Source of the DNA: Polyodon spathula
Taxonomy: Eukaryota > Chordata > Actinopteri > Acipenseriformes > Polyodontidae
Assembly: GCF_017654505.1 (NCBI RefSeq)
Contig: NC_054537.1
Span: 74,081,618-74,145,617 of the forward strand
DNA length: 64,000 nucleotides
Direction of reading: 5' to 3'
The position numbers and the translations under genes are program-made. Positions 1 to 12,497 of the stretch are shown here, piece after piece. The first letter of the stretch is position 1; every line of letters begins with the position of its first letter. The notes beneath the pieces were generated by a model. The model was not told the origin of the DNA. It saw only the letters and a program-made list of their open reading frames with translations, and made no database searches.

Positions 1-1012
1 GTAAGCTGAATTCACTGTCTTGTTCATGGAGCTATTCCTGGACAATCCTAGCCTTGTGGCATGGGGCATTATCCTGCTGAAAAAATCCATTAGCAGATGG
101 ATACACTGCTGCCATGAAGCGATGCACCTGATTGGCAATGATGTTCAGATATCCTGTGGCATTCAAACATTGCTCCACTTTTATCAAGGGGCCCAATGTG
201 TGCCATGAAAACACACCCCACACCATCACACCACCACCAGCCTGCAATGTTGACACGCGGCATGATGGATACATGTACTAGTGATTTTTTCCATACCCTA
301 GTCCTCCCATCAGTGTGAAACAGCAGGAACCAAGATTCATCAGACCAGGCAATGTTTTTCCAATCCTCCAGTGACCAGTTCTTTTGTTCCTTAGCCCACT
401 GCAACCACAGTTTCTTGTGTTTTGTTGAAAGAAGTGGAATTCTGTTAGGTCATCAGCTGCCTTACCCCATTTGTGTCAAGGTACGATGAGTTTTGCATTC
501 TTTTATGGGTCTTTCGGCACCAATGCTGTACTGGACTGTCAGTTGACTAACTGTAGCCCGTCTGTTGCTCTGCACAATTCGTGTCAGCCTCATTTGGCAT
601 CATTCATCAATGATCCGTTTTTGACCACTGGCCTGCCATCGGATGGATATGCTTTAGTGGTGGACCATCCTTGATACACACAGGAAACTGTTGAGTGTGA
701 AAAACCCAGCAGCGTTGCAGCTCTTGACACACTCAAACCGACGCGTCTGGCACCTACTACCGTACCCCGTTCAAAGGCACTTAAAACTTTTGTCTTGCCC
801 ATTTACCCTCTGAATGGCACACATACACAATCCATGTCTCAATTGTGTCAAGGCTTAAAAATCCTTCTTTAACCTGTCTCCCCTTCATCTACACTGATTG
901 AAGTGGATTTAACAGGTTAGATAAATAAGGGATCATAGCTTTCACCTGGATTCATCTTGTCAGTCTATTTCATGGAAAGGGCAGGTGTTCCTAATGTTTT
1001 GTACACTCAGTG
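1..1012 (-). mobile_element. Tc1-like DNA transposon, cut by window start, transposase decayed
   Basis: A Tc1/mariner element reads on the minus strand. Its outer tip is seen at 1001-1012 next to a TA dinucleotide (1013-1014), the usual Tc1 target. The N-terminal helix-turn-helix part of the transposase is at 590-802 (starts MGKTKVLSAFERG). The DDE catalytic part follows in pieces: WSDESWF, holding the first Asp, lies inside 90-404, and FQQDNAPCH, holding the second Asp, inside 32-274. The reading frame changes between these pieces, so the gene is dead. The third acidic residue and the other terminal repeat would lie before base 1. Family membership rests on these motifs and the TA-flanked tip; I am confident of Tc1, not of the subfamily. 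Confidence 0.9.
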
Positions 1013-1014
1013 TA

Positions 1015-1240
1015 TATATACAGTATCCACCATTTACATGGTCCAGGGTTACTCCGGGCAACCGTTTATATCATAGCGTTTGCCATTTGTCATTCCCATT
1101 GATTTCAATAACAAAGGAATCGTTTATACTGTTATGCACGCCATACATTTTGGGCAAACTCAGCTGTTTAGATCTCATTATGTGCCATTCATATAGATTT
1201 CAATACAAAAGGCAGCACTTTACTGTAGTAAAAGCTTGAC
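1015..1240. mobile_element. Possible pogo/Tigger-like transposon end
   Basis: Directly after the TA at the Tc1 tip the sequence begins CAGTATCCACC and continues with a block containing CCCATTGATTTCAATAAC. Such CAG-started, TA-flanked ends with a CCCATTGA-type block are common in pogo/Tigger non-autonomous elements. No matching opposite end was found, so this is only a suggestion. Confidence 0.25.
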
Positions 1241-1793
1241 AGATCAATCAGCTGTTTGTACCTCGTTACTGAATTATTACCCCTATACTGTACTGTGGTT
1301 ATTTAATCCCTGTATGTAATGTCAGGTTTTCAGTTTGAAAAAACAGCACTGACTGCAACAACAAGCATGGCTGGAATGAGAAAAGCGATGAGCATCAGCA
1401 CGAAAATTCAGTGTAAATAAAATGTCTCTGTTAGCTGCTGTGCACTTGCTGTGCACTTGCCTCGAACTCAGCAAACAATGCAACGTTGCTTCAAAAAAGC
1501 TGTGTTTTCTGTAGTTCAGGAGGAGAGTGTTGAACTGATACTAAAACTCTGACAATACCAAAGGGATTTTCAGAGGAAGAATTCCCAGCTGTGTCACCTT
1601 GGCGACCAAGACGCTGTGTCTGAAACAGACACCGATGACGTAAGAGTGCGTGCTGCGCTTGTAATATATCAATAGAATGCAAGTGCTCATTTTTGTGCTT
1701 CATTTGCTTTTTGATGTTTCCTTGATTTTCATTGCTGAAGCACATCATTCCGTGTTCCACATTTAAATCAGTCCAGCTTGCAGAACGCATGTT
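1241..1793. other. No recognised feature
   Basis: AT-rich sequence with short open frames only, including one of 99 codons at 1491-1790 on the minus strand that has no recognisable domain or codon pattern. I see no gene or repeat here. Confidence 0.5.
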
Positions 1794-1931
1794 CTGACTC
1801 CAGATTTACTGGATGCTTTTAGACAGGACAGGAGTTCAAATTTTGTCTAATTTACACATCAATTACTTTCAGTTTAAGGGGAATTTTGAAAATCCATTCT
1901 GTCTCAAAGCGTCCAGTAAATCTGGAGTCAG
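1794..1931. repeat. Fold-back (hairpin) element with 33-bp arms
   Basis: The arm at 1794-1826 begins CTGACTCCAGATTTACTGGA. Its reverse complement is at 1899-1931, and 31 of 33 positions agree by eye. The 72-bp centre carries further imperfect complementarity. The layout is that of a small palindromic MITE or fold-back element. No target duplication is evident at the edges, so the superfamily is unknown. Confidence 0.75.
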
Positions 1932-3282
<1,351 letters not shown>

Positions 3283-4005
3283 GATGCCTAAAAGGCTAAA
3301 AATGTGTCTGCAGCAGATCATGTAAAGCAGTATCCAGCAGGGGTTTACACAGCGATGGAGGTAATATCTTACGTACTTCTTGCAATGTTACTGTAGATCA
3401 CTACTGAGAATTGGCTGTTGACAGGCATTTAGATTCAAATATTCGCTGAAAGAGAAAGGCAGAAATCCAGAGAAGTATTGAGACTACTTTACTTGCAAAG
3501 AAACTAAAAAAGTGACATCCATGTTCCAGAAGTTTACTGAAAACCGTGAAGCACGAAACACATAGAATTTTGACCTGACAGAGGCATTTGTTTGTGCAAA
3601 TATCCCTCTTGAAAAATTGGACAACCAAAAGTTACATCAATTCTTCAGACTGAGTGTACCAAATGGTTGAGTGATTATTTCATCAGCCCAGCTGAGACAT
3701 GAATACTTACCTAAAGTTGCAGAGTGTCACAAGCAGGAGATTATGGAATTGGTAAAACAGTCTGTTTGCTTGTCAGTGGTCACTGACGAGTTGACTGATG
3801 TCCAAGATCAGTATGGGTTACACACTATATTTGTTTTGCAAGACATAAATGGTGAACATGCATCTGACAAACTAGAACTGAAAGCTGTCCTTGCAGATAC
3901 ACTTTACCTACAGGCTGTTAATTCCAACACTGTTTCACAAGCTATTGTAAAGTGCTTGAATAACTTTGATGTTGATTTTGATGATGTAATTTATATCTAT
4001 ATTTG
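3283..4005 (+). pseudogene. BED-finger/hAT-type transposase relic (CGGBP1-like)
   Basis: Read in three frames, this stretch resembles the N-terminal half of hAT-derived proteins of the CGGBP1 type. In order: a start with the segment KNVSAADHVKQYP (from about 3297); the end of a BED finger, VDRHLDSNIR (about 3415); LTEAFVCANIPLEKLDN (about 3577); then the longest intact piece, 3671-4006, with SSAQLRHEYLPKV and VVTDELTDVQD, which holds the first catalytic-region Asp of hAT-like proteins. Stop codons interrupt at about 3292, at the end of the BED part and before 3671, and at least one frameshift is needed. The C-terminal dimerisation part is absent. It is a dead, truncated copy; whether it came from a transposon or a retrocopied host gene cannot be decided here. 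Confidence 0.65.
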
Positions 4006-4310
4006 ATGTTTTAAAAAATAATAATAATCTGTACACATCATTTACAAAATAGTTCTGTGCACATTCCACGAAATACGATACCCGTGACACTGCCGTGAAT
4101 TTTAAAGAAAATCTCTGTCATTTTTACTCATAGCTGGCTACGGCCTTCGTAACATTCTCAATTAATTAATGTATAAGGTTCAATAAAAAAAAAAAAAAAA
4201 TTATAATATAGTTCAATATAAAATATTATGTTAGTTAATATGTAATTATTACAGAAGCATATGTCTGCCATGTATTGCAAACAAAATAAAAATTAAAAAA
4301 ATCAGTTTAC
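4006..4310. other. No recognised feature
   Basis: AT-rich spacer with a poly-A tract near 4185-4200 that could be the tail of a lost retroposon. Nothing else recognised. Confidence 0.4.
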
Positions 4311-5300
4311 ACAAGATAATTATAACATAATTGTTATTTCCGTTTTCACTGGATAATTATGCTAATTCTGTTTTCACGAGAATTAGGCTTTTTTTTTGTT
4401 GTTATCACAAGATAATTATTACATTAAAACATGATCATGATCTTGTGAAAATGGAAACAAAACGCAATGTAACAGGCTTCAGAACATCAAGCAGACTAAT
4501 GCACTACTAATATGTCATTGTAGACATAACTTGCTGTAATGCTAACTTGTTGCATCCTAGTTCATATTGTATTTTAGTAGTATTATTTGCACTTACTGTA
4601 AACTATACTGTATTTAAATATTAAGCTTGAACAGTAACCCACTACTGCCCTGTACTAGTGAGTCGCGTTGGATAATGAACCATAAAGAAATGTTGGAATG
4701 TTTAGTGCATTTGGATGGAATTCTTATGAAGAACACTTAGGCGAAGGCACCAACCTGAGTCATGTACTAGATGCAGTGCTGTATTTAATGCAAGAAATTG
4801 AACACTCTGGACAATTACATGGATACAGATTAATGCACTTTGAAAAGCATTCAAGAAGGATTTGTTGTCAGCCAGAATAACGTTAGACAATTGCTTGATA
4901 TTATTGACTCCCAAGTTTTCAATTTAGGTGCAGAAAGCGATTGATACGCGGAAGAGCCCAACTCAGGCATTATTTTCTAAAGTATCTTGATTTCCGTGAT
5001 AAACTGAAACCCTATTGAATCTGCATTAACAGCGCAATTGATGGATATCCTAGATACATAATTTGGTTAGAAGCATACACAACTAACAGTGATCCAGCAG
5101 AAGTATCAAGTTATTTTATGGAGGCTGTGAAATCCAGAATGGGGTGTTCAAGCAAGTATGTGGAGATTTGGGACTGACAAAATACTGGCACTGGTTTTGT
5201 TTCCATTTTCACAAGATAAATATTAAGTTATAAAATTATCTCGTGAAAACGGAAATAAATATGTTTTAACCTAATAATGATCTTGTGAAAACGTTTTGCT
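4311..5300 (+). mobile_element. Small DNA transposon with inverted repeats around an rve-type integrase relic
   Basis: Two AT-rich blocks in opposite orientation bracket the integrase relic: left about 4311-4463, right 5194-5300. Their inner edges form a perfect 24-bp inverted repeat (4440-4463 against 5194-5217; left arm ATCTTGTGAAAATGGAAACA and on). Each block is built from repeated palindrome-like units around TTTTCACAAGATAATTAT and its complement, for example at 4339-4360, 4370-4387, 4405-4420 and 5207-5220. The right repeat begins right where the integrase reading stops, so the gene lost its 3' part through an internal deletion. The outer borders are not certain and no target duplication could be assigned. 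Confidence 0.6.
4698..5185 (+). pseudogene. rve-fold integrase relic (transposon-encoded)
   Basis: Joining three frames gives a recognisable stretch of an integrase-core protein family known from fish and invertebrate transposons: HGYRLMH (about 4818), then RKRLIRGRAQLRHYF (about 4940), DKLKPY at 5001, then AIDGYPRYIIWLEAYTTN (about 5035-5092), where the first catalytic Asp of the rve fold sits in the AIDG motif, and finally YFMEAVKSRMGC (about 5110-5147). The next part, where the second Asp is expected, is reached only as a frameshifted trace before the right inverted repeat. Several stops and frameshifts make it non-functional. The rve assignment rests on motif recall; the exact superfamily (IS3EU-like or another) is not settled. 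Confidence 0.6.
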
Positions 5301-6734
5301 CTACGTGCCAGCTATATGCTTCTGTAAATTACAACCTTCATTATAAAATGTCATTAAAGTATACAAAAAATTAAACGCTCAAAGTTGTTTAAGCCAATCA
5401 GAGCACAGCTAACCATTTATTTATTAGGCACAAACAGCACATCTAAATGAACCATGTCGATATAAGAGCATCATACCTCAACTATGTATAGCGCACATTA
5501 CTGTGCAGCCTTTGGTTACATTCCTTGTATAAAGTGCACCTTTTGTATACTAGCAAAAACACCAGAGTTTACTCTATAGAGTACTGTAACCTGGTTATTC
5601 TGCATACCTTGTAAACAATGTGTACCCTCTATATAGCATACAGAAATGATCCTTAAAATTGTAAAAGACTGTACATGACACTATACAAAACAATATAATT
5701 CACTAAATACAAAATCAACCAATAGCCAAAGTAGCTGTGTTGATCAGGCTAGGTACGGTTTGTAAGGTGAAAAAAAACAACAAGCGTGCAGTTCAACCAT
5801 TTGAAAAAAATTGAATGTTGGTGTTTAAGTGTCTATAAATAGCCACAAGGCATACATTCCCATCCTATGGAGAGACAGAGATTTGTCATCTGGCCTCACT
5901 CCAGTGCACCGACTGATTATAAAATTATATTATCTTTGATGACTGAAAAATTGTAAGCTTGCCTTCATTATAATTAGCATGCACACAGGATGCCATAATT
6001 AAATTGTTACACAATAAAAAAGTGTCTTTGCGAGTGGATGGATACTGTACTTCAGCAGAAGTAGTAAAAGCTGCCATTGCTCATTACTAGATGACTAAAT
6101 GAAGGAGCCCTTCTTGCTCCACTGTATGATGTGGCCTCTCTTCACATCTGCCATCAGTTACTGCTGACTCATGTGAAGGCAGATGTGCTGCTAGTGGCAG
6201 CTCCTTGAAGCCCCAGTATGACTTTGCTGTCAGTCAATCCTTTCTGATGCCAGTCCTGGGAAAGCCTGAACAGAGGTCAATCTTCGTCTTAACGCAGTCA
6301 AAAATTCTTTCACCCTTTTAATTTCAAGGACTATTTTATTTTAACTACTTCAGCACAAGGAGCAGTGTCGTGGTAACTTGTCGTTCTAGAAACACATCAT
6401 AAACGGAAGATACAAACGATCTGTCTTTGCCATAACCTGTTAACTTTTAAAGGGGGAAAACAATGGATGTAATTATAATAAAGCCAATATTCCTGGTGGC
6501 AAGGAGGGTGGATAAAATTGGTTGATCAATATAGCTGTCAATCTAATGATGGATGGTCCTCTAATACCAAGAGAAAAGGGTTACGGATCAATTCTTTTTT
6601 TCCTATAAAAAGGAAGGTATATCACTCTTATGAAGAGTATTGATACAGTTCGTCATTTTTAACAAAGCCTGTAGTTGCGTTTCTCTGATTTTTTTAAGCA
6701 GCTAGGAAATTGGCAACAAAAAAATTAAAAAAAG
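5301..6734. other. No recognised feature
   Basis: About 1.4 kb of AT-rich, apparently unique sequence without long open frames, terminal repeats or RNA genes that I can identify. Confidence 0.5.
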
Positions 6735-6850
6735 TGGGGGCTCGGGATAGATGACACAGCAGGTTATACTTATTATGCCTTTTTTTCAATGGAAGACCTG
6801 GATTTCAATCCGGCTAAGGATAACATTGTAATTAGCTTGTTGGTCACACA
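6735..6850 (+). repeat. tRNA-derived SINE-like fragment
   Basis: Two polymerase III box-like motifs occur at tRNA-like spacing: an A-box-like stretch GATGACACAGCAGGTTA at 6750-6766 and a B-box-like GGATTTCAATC at 6800-6810. Both deviate from consensus, as in old SINEs. No clear tail or flanking duplication was found. Confidence 0.35.
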
Positions 6851-6934
6851 TTGCAGAAAACATTTTTTTTTTTTTTAAATAATCGACAATCTCTGATTGG
6901 AAGAAGTCAGAAAGACAAAGGGGTTTTTTGAAAC
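6851..6934. other. Short spacer with poly-T
   Basis: Holds a T-run at about 6865-6877; this is probably the deletion junction on the inner side of the next Tc1 fragment. Confidence 0.3.
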
Positions 6935-7650
6935 ACCTGGGCTATTGTTGCCGTATGCACAGCGTCTCCCAGCTCAGCAATGGAAGACTGTAACTCCTTT
7001 AGAGTTGGCATAGGCCTCTTGGTGGCCTCCCTGACTAGTGCCCTTCTCGCTTTTTCTCAGTTTTTGAGGACGGCCTGTTCTAGACAGATTCACAGTTGTG
7101 CCATATTCTCTCCATTTTTTAATAATGGACTTTACTGTGCTCCGGGGGGTATTCAATGCCTTGGAAATGTTCTTATATCCTACCCCTGATTGGTGCTTTT
7201 GAAGAACCTTATTCTGGATTTGATTTGAATGTTCCTTCATCTTCATGATGTAGTTTTTGTTAGGAAATGTACTAACCAACTGTGGGACCTCCCAGAGACA
7301 GGTGTATTTCACCTGAAATCATGTGAAACACCTTAATTGCACACAGGTGGACTCCATTCAACTAATTATGTGACTTCTAAAGACAATTGTTTGCACCAGA
7401 GCTTATTTAGGTGTGTCATAGCGAAGAGGGTGAATACTTATGCAATCAATTATTTTCTGTTTTATATTTGTAATTAATTTAGAAATTAATTTAGAATAAT
7501 TTGTAGATCTTATTTTTTACTTTGACATTATGGACTTTTTTTGTGTTGATCAGTGGCAAAAACTCCTAATTAAATCCATTTTGATTCCATGTTGTAACAC
7601 AATAAAATATGGAAAAGTCCAAGGGGGTTGAATACTTTTGGCAGCCACTG
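6935..7650 (-). mobile_element. Tc1-like transposon fragment A (N-terminal half)
   Basis: The outer tip ending GCAGCCACTG lies at 7641-7650 beside TA (7651-7652). The transposase N-terminal domain is at 6974-7312 on the minus strand, with the Tc1 helix-turn-helix stretch GYKNISKALNTPRSTVKSII; the likely true start is the internal Met in MKMKEHSNQ. A frameshift follows GRPQKLRKSEKG, and the coding trace continues as the second DNA-binding region to about 6935, where the element is cut off. The whole catalytic domain and the other terminal repeat are missing. The tip abuts fragment B exactly, suggesting A inserted into B and both then lost their inner parts. Confidence 0.85.
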
Positions 7651-7652
7651 TA

Positions 7653-8529
7653 CCTGGGTGATGTGCTGTGTTGGGTTTGCGCCAGACATAACGATTTGCA
7701 TTTGGGCCAAATAGTTCAGTTTTTGTTTAATCGGACCACAGAATCTTTCGCCACATCTTTTCAGAGTCTCCCACATGCCCTTTTGCAAATCCCAAGCAGG
7801 ATTTTACATGGGCTTTTTTCAGAAATGGTTTCCTTCTTGCCACTCTTCCATACATGCCAGATTTGTGGAGTACCTGAACTATTGCTGACACATGGACAGT
7901 TTCTCTTCATTGGCGTCTTGGTGGCTTCTCTGACCAATGCTCTTCTTACCCGGCTGCTCAGTTTTGGAGGACGGCCTGCTCTGAGCAGATTCTGGGTAGT
8001 GCCGTGTACCTTCCACTTCTTAATGATTGACTTAACTGTGCTCCGAGAGATATTCAATGCCTTTGAAATCTTTTCATACCCTTCTCCTGATCTGTGCCTT
8101 ACCACAACTTTATCCCTGAGTTGTTTTGAAAGCTCCTTGGTCTTCATGGTAGTATCTTTGCTTTAAATGCACTACCCAACTGTGGGACCTTACAGAGTGT
8201 GTATTTAATCTGAAATCATGTGAACCACGTTTATTGCTCACAGATGGACTCCATTTAACTTATTGTTTGAATTCTGAAGGCAATTGGTTGCACCTGAGCT
8301 TATTTAGAAGTGTCATAGCAAAGGGGGTGAATACTTATCTAATGAAGACTTTTCAGGTTTTTATTTTTAATTAATTTGTTTTTTCACTACCCCCCTTATT
8401 TTTCACACATTGAAAGTGTTGAATAGGTTGTAAATCAAAGGAAAAAACTCATTTAAATGCATCAAGATTTCAGGTTGTAACATAACAAACAAAACGTCTA
8501 AGGGGGGTGAATACTTCCTATAGGCACTG
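7653..8529 (-). mobile_element. Tc1-like transposon fragment B
   Basis: The outer tip is at 8529 beside TA (8530-8531), with an inverted-repeat end rich in GGGGGTGAATACTT. The transposase starts at 8147 (MKTKELSKQLRDKV) and keeps one frame to 7761 through both DNA-binding regions. A further piece in another frame, 7653-7788, carries KQKLNYLAQMQIV, which leads towards the second catalytic Asp. Coding stops at the TA that borders fragment A, so the C-terminal half is missing. One frameshift at about 7775 and the truncation make it dead. Confidence 0.87.
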
Positions 8530-8531
8530 TA

Positions 8532-10924
8532 TGACTGCAATAATTTCATTATCTGTTTGTGAGTCTAGAGAACAGACTTTGTTGCAGATTTCCACTATTA
8601 ACTTTGCTGAAGGAACCAGAGATGCTAATCAATGAGGACAGGGTGCAAACTGATGCTGAAACATCCACATTTGATGTTAGCTTCCTTATGTGCTATATCC
8701 AGCTTTAGTGTCACACACTGATCCTGTACACATCTTAATGCAGTTATTTGCTTACGATGTGTACTCCTCATGTATGAAAAGATTGAATTATGGCAATATA
8801 TTAAAAAAGGTAAACTGTATTATCCAGAGGGAAAATTTACCATAATCAATAGGGCAGTTGAGCTACAGTTAATTAGCCTGATCTTCCTTAAAAATTCACT
8901 TAGGCACTGTATTTTCCTGCTGGCAATTATAAACCCTAAAACAGTGGGGAGCTGTGCAATTCATTCCCTGTGGATAGTGGTGTGGAAGAATTTCTGAATT
9001 GTTCCCATGACATTTTCCCCTTGATTTGCATCAAAGTAAAACTCAAGCTACCACCAGTGGAGATTTACACCTGTAAATCTTTCGTAATAAACTGAGGACA
9101 TTATAAAGGTCCCCAGATGGGTGAGTGATCATCTTGGGATAAAACAAAAGAAATGCAAATGTTGAATGGGCCTCACAAATAAATCGTACACACACACAAC
9201 AGAAAATATGTGCCCTTGTTTGGTAAACAAAATCTTCCAGAAACGAACCTTTTCTTCCCCCATCATCAATTACTTTTTGATATCACAGCAAAACAAACAA
9301 TTAGCTTTCCAAGAGACAAATGTGCAGATTTACAGCAACCTGATCATGATCAATGGCAGAAATGAGATATGTCCAAACTTTTAGGTCCCTTTTAGCAAAA
9401 AGGTTATACTGTAATTTTGTGGTGTCTCCATCAGATCATTTTGCCAAAATAGGATATGTCCACTATACATCCCATCAGACATAATCCAACATCTTCCTTA
9501 TATAACCAGGAATAAACCTGCATTGTGTATTTTCCAGGGTACAAGTTTATCTCTGTTTGACTGAAAAGACCGTGCTGCAAATCACCAGTCATCACAATTT
9601 AGGAGTGAAAAAATCATTGTAATATAACAATTACTGTCTTATATGCCAGGAGTGGGGGAATGGGGCTTAAACATACTTGGAATGAAACAAATGCTTACTC
9701 GGTTTGTCGTAAATCTATTCAAACTAAGCCAAGAAGACATACATTTCTGGTAATAACTTCATCAGTGCCATATTGTTTCTTTTACTTTACCTTATAATTC
9801 ATGGGTGTTTGAAGTTATGAATGAATGTTTCTCTGTCTGTATCTTCACATAACATTGTATCTAAGAATAAATGTATGTCTCTGAGTCTTGCAGCTATTCA
9901 TAGTGATAACATCAAACAAAGCTTAATAAAAACGAATTTGATTTCAGAATGCTGATTTGAAACTTAGCTCCATGTATAGTGTAGAGTAAAAGGACTTACA
10001 GTATATATGATTATATAAGTCTTCTCATGCATGAAATGTGGAGGTGTGACTGGCAGACATTTACAACATGATTTATAAAATGATTGAACGCTTGTTATCT
10101 CAAATATGAAATGCTTTGTCAAGCACAGTAAGCCAGTTAAAAAGGACTTACTTAAAAGAGACAGCAGTTCAATCTGACCCTGTGGCTGGTTATAAAAAGT
10201 GGCATGTGTGTGCATGCTGTGTCACCTAAAATGTTAATAACAAAGTGGAAGATGTATTTGTACACTGTTTTTTTTTTTAGAGGAAGTGAGCCAAATCAGC
10301 ATCTTAGGTCAATTGTTTTAAACAGAAAATGTATACTGCTATTTGAACAAATGACTATTTTTGGTGTTTTTTAAACAGCGTATGGATTGTTGCCCTCTGT
10401 GGATTGGTCTGTGGAAAGGTTGTTTAGGTTAAGCCTGTGGTAGGGAATGATATAAACAGTCATCTAAAGACCACAGCAAATCAATCATAATTAACACTCA
10501 GCTACTTCCTGCTTATAAACCCTTTGGAGTAAAAGGTCAGTGCAAAGAGTCAGTGGACGATTTGCAGGGACGGAGAGAACAGGTTTTACCTCCTCCTCCA
10601 CACATGCCTCCTACGGGCTATAGACTTTACTCAATGTATTATTTAAGGGCAGTTGAAATCAGGCATAAAATGTACTTTTTTTGAAGCCAGTAGTAAATTC
10701 TACTATGGTATAGTTGTTAGAACTGGGGAATGGATTCTAGCAGATCCAATGTCAGATACCTGTACAACCCCAGGGAAAATCTCTTTATCTCCATGCAGCT
10801 CTGATTCAACCAGCTGTAAAGTTGGGTTAAAGCAAGAGCCCTGTCACTATGAAGGGAGACATACCTGTTCAATTCACAGGTATCATTTGTTAATATTGCT
10901 GTTATCATATAAATTGTAGTTGGT
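8532..10924. other. No recognised feature
   Basis: About 2.4 kb of AT-rich unique-looking sequence. Open frames of 60-90 codons occur but show no domain, repeat or consistent coding pattern. No tRNA or terminal repeats were recognised. Confidence 0.5.
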
Positions 10925-11303
10925 GTAGGGGTAGGCGAACGTCAAACAGTCTAAATTGATATATACTTGACAAGACTGGACCATGTCGAGAATGAAGAGG
11001 TGCGAAAAACATTCAAAGTCGCCCCAATCACTGAGAAAATGAGGGAATCACGTCTACGATGATATGGACACGTGCTCCGCAGCAATGACACATCAACGGC
11101 AGAGACCGCCCTCGAATTGAATGTGGAAGACAGCTGGCCCCGTGGACGACCATTTACATGCTGGCTGGATCGGCTGAAAGGCGACATGCGCCTCGCAAAA
11201 GTTACCAGCTGAGACGTCGCAGACCGTACGAAGTGGAGAAATTTGTGCAAACAAGCAGACCCCACATAAGTGGGAAAGAATATGAAGAAGAATATATATA
11301 TAT
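10925..11303 (+). pseudogene. RTE-type LINE, 3' end of the reverse transcriptase ORF
   Basis: From about 10968 the plus strand encodes the characteristic C-terminal end of RTE-clade LINE proteins. Recognisable pieces in order are EKMRESRLR, YGHVLRSND, PRGRPFTCWLDRLKGDM and RTKWRNLCKQADP, followed by a stop at about 11262 and a short tail of GAAGAA and TATATA, typical of RTE elements ending in short repeats. Two in-frame TGA codons interrupt it: one between LR and YGH where Trp is usual, and one after KVTS. The catalytic domain and endonuclease are absent because of 5' truncation, the normal fate of LINE copies. Confidence 0.8.
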
Positions 11304-12410
11304 GATTGAATTATCGCGGTGGTTGGATATATCAGTGCTGAGTTCCATTCATCACTATGGTGCTGTCTGGGTACACTTTACTGGGGCAGTGTCAACAAGC
11401 AAAAGTTCTAACTGGAACTGTTTTGTCTAATGGTAGTGACACATCACTAATCAATTGCTGCTCAGACCATGTAGGCACCTTAGTGGTAATTGGACCCACA
11501 TGGACTACTTATGCATGAACAGACAATGAATTGAACCTATTGTAATTTCACTGATCAAATGTTAGAGATGGGATCAGCTATATGGTTGGCTTTTGGTGGT
11601 GATAATGTGATAATAAAAGTGATGAGAAATGGAAAGGAAGAGACACATTGATAGCAACAGAGCAGCATGGGGGAAGAAAAAGTTTGCTTAAGTCCAATGG
11701 AAATAGGCAGTCCCTGCATTAGGGGCCATGATTCAGCACACAGCTTCAAATGCACTGGGTACTGACACTGGACTGCTTTTTTCTTTTAGCCTCTGAAATA
11801 GTTAGCCCTTTTTGTGGTTGTGCAGCTAGTGCAGAAACTTGGACAAAAGAAGATTTTAGATGTTAATTTATTTGAAACAGATATAACCTCTAGACAAAGG
11901 ACAAGAGACCCTCTTTTATAGAGGTGGGAGATTTAGAAAATAAATAAATAATCAAATTTCATTTAATTCAGCATTCACTAAATGGCTGCCTGATTTTCTC
12001 AAATGTTTGTAAGTCCTTTGTGAGTGGTAATTTAATTTGACAGAATCTGATAGCAATACTATTCATGAAGTACTTAGCATATATTAAGCATATAGTGATG
12101 ATGTTTTATCTTTGATAAATGGAAGTTTTACTATAATCTCTGCAATACGGAATGATGGCAGATGAAGAAAGACTGCAAGTGGTGTTCCAGCTGCCACACA
12201 TGAAACTCAAAAGCTCAGGTTTAGGCCACATAATAATAGGTTAAGGAGAAATGACATGGCTGCCTCCCCACAGCTGCCAAGTAGTTATTTTCTTATAAGA
12301 AAATTACAAACAAAAATACAATTTAACCTTAGAGTATACTATACAATAATTTAAAAAGGAGCAAACTACATGTTATTATTACAAAACTGATCAAGATTTT
12401 ATTTTATTTA
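11304..12410. other. No recognised feature
   Basis: Unique-looking sequence. The open frame at 11158-11430 is an off-frame shadow of the RTE tail running into this region. Confidence 0.5.
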
Positions 12411-12449
12411 GAATATATATATAATATATATCTATATATATATATATAT

Positions 12450-12497
<48 letters not shown>
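12411..12497. repeat. Imperfect (AT)n tract
   Basis: About 85 bp of AT alternation broken by AATAT and CTAT interruptions, self-complementary and able to form cruciforms. Confidence 0.9.

Noticed and set aside
7609..8166. 185-codon plus-strand open frame
   Set aside because: It is antisense to the Tc1 fragment B transposase, whose helix-turn-helix reads on the minus strand.
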